The notes under the pieces are model-generated. The model was not told the origin of the DNA and searched no databases. It was given only the letters and a program-made list of their open reading frames with translations. From NCBI GenBank assembly GCA_032622095.1, contig CP136062.1, forward strand, positions 197,787,887 to 197,851,886: a stretch of 64,000 nucleotides of DNA, written 5' to 3'. Shown in pieces: positions 58,920-64,000 of this stretch. The DNA is from Siphonodentalium dalli (lineage: Eukaryota > Mollusca > Scaphopoda > Gadilida > Siphonodentaliidae). Positions within the stretch are counted from its first letter, which is position 1. Each line of letters begins with the position of its first letter. A program made the translations under genes and the position numbers.

Positions 58920-59260
58920 AAGTTAAATGAGTGAGGGTGAATTCTGAATACCAGTTAACATAGGGGTACATTTTGCCTATCAGTTAACGGAGGGGGTGAA
59001 TCTCGAATACCAATTAACATGCAGATGGTGAAAACTGAATACCTATTAAAATATGGGGTGAATGACGAATACCAGTTAACAGAGGGAATGTATAGGAGAT
59101 CGGAGTACCAGTTAAGACAGGGGTGAATCATGAATATGAGTGAACAGCGGAGTGAACCATGAATACAAGTTAACAGGGGCGAATACCGAATACCAGTTAA
59201 CAGAGGGGATGCATCCTCAATACCAATTAAGAGAGGGGGTGAGTACTGAATGTCATACTC
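58920..59260. repeat. Minisatellite of about 30 bp, right arm outer part
   Basis: GAATACCAGTTAACAGAGGG-type units; partner of 32670-33060. Confidence 0.8.
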
Positions 59261-59789
59261 TGTGTGGTCCCGGTGTAGAATAGGCTTACCGCCCCACAGC
59301 GAGGGGTAATAATCCCCTGACGTGGCACTCTGTTTGCCGTGAGGTATATCCCGTGAGGTGCGGTGTATGAGTGGATACTAGGGCGGTCGTATAACGTGAG
59401 GAATCGATCTTCATGAACCTCTTTGGTCATACAGCTCTTACAAAAGGGTGATTAGTCGACCTGACTCAATCAATCGGCTAGGCATGCCTCTCCACAGTGT
59501 TTCAGATTATCAGATTAAATATATGTCATTTGTTGTGTTTTTTTCCTGGTTTCTAGTTGTGTGATCTTTTTTCCTGTGTGTTGTTTCTTTCGTGTCATGT
59601 CTCTTTGAATTTCGTCTTCATGACTGTTAAATGTTTCAATCTTGTAATGTTCAAACCTGTCTCGCTGTGGGGAAGTATCGGGAGGCTGCTATATGCAGTG
59701 GCTAAACGGATCACCGCTTCAGCTTTGGCCCGACCATAATTCGAAGTCCGAGGCGGCTGCTGGGCTAGTTGTCGATTATTTGCTTTTCA

Positions 59790-60075
59790 TATGGCAACTC
59801 AAAAAGCAAAACGTAAGAATGATAACTCGTTCAGTTCCACTCATGTTGAGGTATATCCTCACTCAGTACTTGTTCTTGGTTTTGATTCGAATGTCAAGAG
59901 ACCATCTGTATTTGGTATCGATCTGTATTTGGTATCGATCTGTATTTGATATCGATAAAATGTCACAAGGCATAGCCCGACAATTAAAATATGTCAAACC
60001 AATTTGGACCTGGCCAATAAGTGGCTCTATCTGGTTGAATGTTCAAGAAACATTCAATCTGACACTCTTTTGCAA
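59790..60075 (+). pseudogene. Possible LINE gag-like ORF1 N-terminus, cut by a TTAA MITE
   Basis: MATQKAKRKNDNSFSSTHVE and VLVLGFDSNVKRPSVFGID read in one frame. A tandem duplication of a GTATTTGGTATCGATCT-type unit (about 59910-59955) then breaks the frame. Beyond it DKMSQGIARQLKYVKPIW and, in another frame, LANKWLYLVECSRNIQSDTLL follow. The order resembles gag-like ORF1 proteins of some invertebrate LINEs (from general memory, unverified). The sequence stops where the MITE at 60076 begins. Function, if any, is lost. Confidence 0.4.
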
Positions 60076-60476
60076 TTAACCCTTTACCCAACAGAACGGC
60101 CCTGTGCCAATGCATTCTCTTATATATGCGAGTCGACCATATGTCGCCTCGCATATATAAGAGAATGCATTGGCTTAACACATGTTAAAAATGATAAAAT
60201 TGTCCAAGAATGTAGAAAAATATTATAAAAAATGTTAAAAAATGTAAGAAAAAATTATAAAATTGTTAAAGAATGTTAGAAAAAATGGTAAACAGTGTTA
60301 AAAAATAATTTTTTTAGGCCAATGCATTCTCTTATATATGCGAGGCGACCTATGGTCGACTCGCATATATAAGAGAATGCATTGGCACAGGGCATAACTG
60401 TAACCATCACAATGTGGTCAATGAACCGGTTCCAATGATATCCATATTTGTATGGTGTTATTGAGACAGACCGAAG
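60076..60476. mobile_element. piggyBac-like MITE, copy 5 (right end missing)
   Basis: TTAA plus CCCTTTACCCAACAGAACGG opens it. Two 68-bp palindromes (60106-60174 and 60319-60388) follow, but it stops after GAGACAGACCGAAG without the right terminal repeat. A duplicated AAAAATGTAAGAAAAAATTA-type spacer makes its centre longer than in copy 1. Confidence 0.8.
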
Positions 60477-60994
60477 CATGTATATGATCAAGTTTGGTTA
60501 AAAGTGTTTGTGTCGCATTATCCCATACTACATCTCCATACTCCTTTATGGGGGCGGAAATGTATATGTTTTAAACATAATTTCTATAGTTTTACGAAGC
60601 TGAGAAAGACGACTCGAGAATCTATACCGACTTCATGTTTGACTGTATTGTTACACCTACGAGTTTGTGACTACTTACTTGTACGATTGGTTCATTATCT
60701 AGGCTCAAGTTTAATAATGTGTCGTTTGTCGGGTAAGTGACATATTTATCGATTTAGTTTTTGTAACATATAAAAGTGACCAACCACTGCTCCGACGAAA
60801 TGGATCTGTCAATGTCATATTTGAGAACTCTGGTGCATAGGTCTAATGAAAATTGTTTGGCGAAAAACATGTACCATCTGCCTAGATCAGAGTAGGGGAT
60901 TTTATCGAAGAAACAATATCGTGAATGTATAATTTACTCTGCTGATGTCACACAGACAGGACCACGCACAGTGATTGATTGTGACAAGTGGAAT
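60477..60994. other. No recognised feature
   Basis: Nothing supportable. Confidence 0.5.
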
Positions 60995-61315
60995 TCTGCA
61001 GTAGTACTATGCTATATTTGATGACTGTCGGCGGCCACGTTTTTCGTCGAAAATTGTTCAAATTTGATAGCGCTCATTTAGAGGTGCTTCTAAACATTCA
61101 TGTAAATTTTCAAATAAATTTTCAAATAATTGCGGGCTCCGGGGTGAATTTGAAATTCAAGATGGCTGTTGGTGGCCATGTTTTTAAAAAAATTCGGTCA
61201 AAATAGGAAGCTCCCATTTAGCGGTCACCCCGAAGATCCGTATGATGTTTTGTGATTATCGGAGAAGGGATGTGGTTTGTAGAGTGTGCCAAAGGATTTA
61301 GTCATGCAAAGAGTA
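60995..61315. repeat. Further copy of the CAAGATGGC dispersed repeat
   Basis: GGCGGCCACGTTTTTC, TTCAAGATGGCTGTTGGTGG, GCGGTCACCCCGAAGATCCG and GGGATGTGGTTTGTAG appear in the order seen at 49081-50680. Confidence 0.65.
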
Positions 61316-61650
61316 AAATCCAATATCATCTGAATGGGGGTTTAAAACAGAATTGGCTTCTTTTTCATCTCAGTCGCTAGGTGTGGCCATTTTATTCAGT
61401 CAAAATCTCGACTTCGAAATACACAACTCTATTAAAGATGTCTCTGGAAATTACATAATAATTGACGTAACTGTAGATAAACTTAGAATGACTATAGCTA
61501 ATATATACGGCCAAACGAAGATAACCCTGAGTTCTACAATAATTTGAAGGATAAGCTTCTTAAAGTCGGTAACACCCAAATAAAAATATGTGGCGATTGG
61601 AATATGGTTCAGGACCAATCGATGGATACTTATCATTATAAACATATTAG
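61316..61650 (+). pseudogene. LINE endonuclease (APE-type) fragment
   Basis: SSEWGFKTELASFSSQSLG, GVAILFSQNLDFEI and NYIIIDVTVDKLRMTIANIY read in one frame. A frameshift follows at about 61525. NPEFYNNLKDKLLKVG and IKICGDWNMVQDQSMD then continue in another frame. IANIYG and GDWN(M/T)V are the hallmarks of the exonuclease/endonuclease/phosphatase-type endonuclease of L1/Tx1-like LINEs. Flanking parts of ORF2 are missing; the long-TIR element at 61648 begins right after YHYKHI. Confidence 0.75.
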
Positions 61651-63850
61651 TCCGTGGGCCAATTCTCAGAAAGCCTCTAGTGTAGAAGTTCGCTGAACAC
61701 CCCCCCCCCCTCCAACAAAGGTTTGTATATATCAAATTGAAGGTCATTGTATGACGCATCCGATTTTGCTTGTTGCCCGCTTCAGATTGTGTCCCAAAAT
61801 AGATTTTTCAGGGAAGACAACTCCTAACCCTAAAATAAAATAAATTTTCTTCGAGTACAAGTGTCAGCGTATAAAAAAATGACTGCGGTTATAAAGTGAA
61901 CAAGATATTGTTTATATTAATTATAGATCACCATAAAACAACTTGAGATACAACACTGGACCAATGTACAAGCTAGTTCGAAAAAAATGCGATAAATATT
62001 TTGAAATTGCGAAAAATTACTTGGATTTAGAAAAATAGTGTCACATATAATTGGCTATAACTTGTGAAACACAAGGGCTATTGACGCGCAACATATCTGA
62101 AAAATTGCCCCAAAGACATAGCAAAACAATTTGGATGATGGAATGCCAATTATATTTCTGTGAAAATGCGCTGTGGGCATAAACTTAACCCCAATCCCTA
62201 AAATATAATTTTTCTCAGAAAAATTAATTGTATAGTTTACACTTAGAATGCCGCATGCAAAGAAGGCTTTAGGGGCATAAAATGACACATTGTAGAGATT
62301 TATGAAGGTGAATCATAAACAATCTTGTCTGAACGTATTCTAAGATGAATATTTGGGGGGAAATGGTGAAAAATGGTAATTTTGACTAATTTCTCAAAAA
62401 TTGACAACACTGGTCCAGAATTTGTAAATTTATTAAACCTCATGAGGTTTTATGAATTGCACATGATCACTGTTTTGTCAACTATTTTATATTTTTATTT
62501 GAATTTTTGTACAAAGCCGATTATATATTTTTATATTTCAACTGGTCACATATAGCTACCTGAGGCTGATGAGTGAGACTCACGTTTTAGGGAGGTATTT
62601 TCTTATTTTCTGGCGCATTTTGTGACACTAGACACAAATTACGATATATACAGCATCGGACACTTCAGTTTGATAATTGTTTTAAGATGGCGACCAAAAC
62701 GGCCACCAACATCGAATATTTTCAATCTTACCGACACAAATTAAACTGGGTTCGTCATATGCGGATAAGGGAATTAGTCATTAAGAAATGCATTCACTGG
62801 TGCTCCGTATCAAGTATTCCCCCAATAAATGAGTATCTATAGTCCTTAAGATAATCAATTACCCATTAGCTTAAATTAATTGAAACAATAGTAGGGTTCT
62901 TCGGTTTGTTTACGGGTACCAATTAACTCATCATTAACAATTCCCTTGTCCCCAGATAACGAACTCAGCCACGTTTGTGACGGAAAGTGTGAGAAAGTTC
63001 GATTTTGTTGGCCGTTTTGGATGCCATCCTAAACTTATTGTCAAATATGTAGCGCATGTAATGCCATATCTATTGTCATTTGTGATCACTCTCCCGACAT
63101 GCGCGGCACTAGTTAAAATTCTCATTTTTTCATAAAAAAATATTTCAAATTTTAATCTTAGATCACATTCAGACACCGTTATTTATAATTCCCTTCATCA
63201 CTCTATACACTCTTTCAGTTTACGCTTCTAAAAACAACTTGACATGCAGCATTCTAAGTGTAAACTACATAATTCGTTTTTCTGCAAAAGTTATATTTTA
63301 GGGGGTGGGGTTAAGTTTACGCTCATATAACATTTTCACAGTAACACTCTTGGCATCCATTATAAAAATCGTTTTGATATGTCAATGGGGCAATTTTTTA
63401 GCCATGTTGCGGATCAATATCCCATGTGGTTCACAAGTTATGGCCATTTATATGTGACAATTGTTTTCAAAATCCAAGTCATTTTTCGCGATTTCAAAAT
63501 ATTTATCGTAATTTATTCTAACTAGCTCTAAGAATGGTCTAGTTTTGTATCTCGTGTCATTTTATGATCATTTCGTAATAATGTAAACGATATATTGTGC
63601 AGTTTATGACCGCAATTATTTGTTTATGCCCTGACACATGTACTCGAGAAAATTTTAATTTTGTTTTAGTGGTAAGAGTTGTCTTCCCTGAAAAATCTAT
63701 TTTGGGACACTTTCTGAAACGGACAACAAGCAAAATCTGATGCGCCATATGATGACCTTTAATTTGATATATAAAAACCTTTGTTGTGGGGGGGGGATTG
63801 AAGCCAACTCGAAAAATATCTGGTTTGGCCCACGGACTATCATGGGTCTT
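61648..63850. mobile_element. 2.2-kb element with inverted ends of about 550-600 bp
   Basis: The left arm (61648-62265) and right arm (about 63250-63845) are imperfect reverse complements: TAGTCCGTGGGCCAA with TTGGCCCACGGACTA, AACAAAGGTTT with AAACCTTTGTTG, GACGCATCCGATTTTGCTTG with CAAGCAAAATCTGATGCGCC, and ATTTTTCAGGGAAGACAACTC with its complement. Small indels and substitutions give roughly three-quarters identity by eye. The 1-kb centre has no transposase I recognise. It may be a foldback-type or decayed long-TIR DNA transposon. Confidence 0.75.
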
Positions 63851-64000
63851 ATCAGTCTTCAATCTGTAAGTTCAGGACTTTGTCTGCTAGTACCAACTCT
63901 TATGTATTGGAACCGTTTTAATTTTGATAATAAAATCACCAAATTATCTTCAGTAAATTATGAAGAATAATAACTAGATTCAGATTGTACATGTAACTTG
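63851..64000. other. Window end, no recognised feature
   Basis: About 150 bases of A-T rich flank of the long-TIR element. Confidence 0.5.

Larger units (their letters stand above)
53385..59592 (-). repeat. Right arm of the large inverted duplication
   Basis: Reverse complement of 32343-41160. Arm-specific insertions here are 54431-54731, about 57617-57710 and 58438-58903. After removing them the arm is about 5.35 kb, matching the reduced left arm. It lacks the left arm's LINE and two other insertions, so it preserves their target sites. An open frame at 57166-57468 is longer than in the left arm, but I do not recognise it. Confidence 0.9.

Noticed and set aside
32343-59592. Inverted arms as a fold-back read or assembly artefact
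   Set aside because: An artefact would give identical arms. These differ by substitutions throughout and by several clean insertions, though long-read confirmation is still needed.

Overview
This is a repeat-dominated stretch of eukaryotic nuclear DNA, most likely from a marine invertebrate (a spiralian such as a mollusc, brachiopod or annelid is my best guess, by inference only). It has one intact intronless class A GPCR gene, decayed non-LTR retrotransposons with animal-type motifs, short-TIR MITEs and Helitron-type elements. There is no operon structure, and I see no rRNA or tRNA gene. Most long open frames are stop-free runs through tandem repeats, not genes.

Layout. 1-0.6 kb: a small frameshifted coding remnant on the minus strand with a poly(A) signal. 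1.4-2.1 kb: a 38-bp satellite with a 114-bp higher-order period. 3.4-7 kb: a tandem duplication, a TTAA-flanked MITE nested in a foldback element, and hairpins. 7.9-10.4 kb: the first head-to-tail array of Helitron-like elements (families A and B). 11-12.7 kb: an inverted-repeat element. 13.1-14.4 kb: the GPCR gene (minus), the only convincing intact host gene. 15.9-18 kb: a cluster of TTAA MITEs. 18.9-20.4 kb: the second Helitron array. 21-28 kb: foldback elements, including two 512-bp copies of one family in opposite orientation. 29.1-30.4 kb: the third Helitron array (minus). 32.3-41.2 kb and 53.4-59.6 kb: the two arms of a large imperfect inverted duplication separated by about 12 kb. The spacer holds more Helitron copies, a third partial copy of part of the arm, an L1/Tx1-like LINE 3' end and a LINE ORF1. 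59.6-64 kb: a gag-like fragment, a truncated TTAA MITE, a LINE endonuclease fragment and a 2.2-kb element with very long terminal inverted repeats.

The most notable signal is the inverted duplication. Its arms share about 5.4 kb, and each arm carries insertions the other lacks, so each arm supplies the pre-insertion site for the other. This exposes target-site duplications for a LINE, several MITEs and two TTAA-flanked families without outside data. The second is the set of exactly abutting Helitron-like units (each CTAG end joined directly to the next TC start). Family B carries internal 122-bp repeats with a GCGCATGCGC palindrome in nearly every unit. Families A and C carry many TGACCTTGA/TCAAGGTCA inverted pairs resembling nuclear-receptor half-sites.

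Limits. All alignments were made by eye, so boundaries are good to a few bases where a junction is described and to tens of bases elsewhere. Family names rest on motifs and termini, not database searches.
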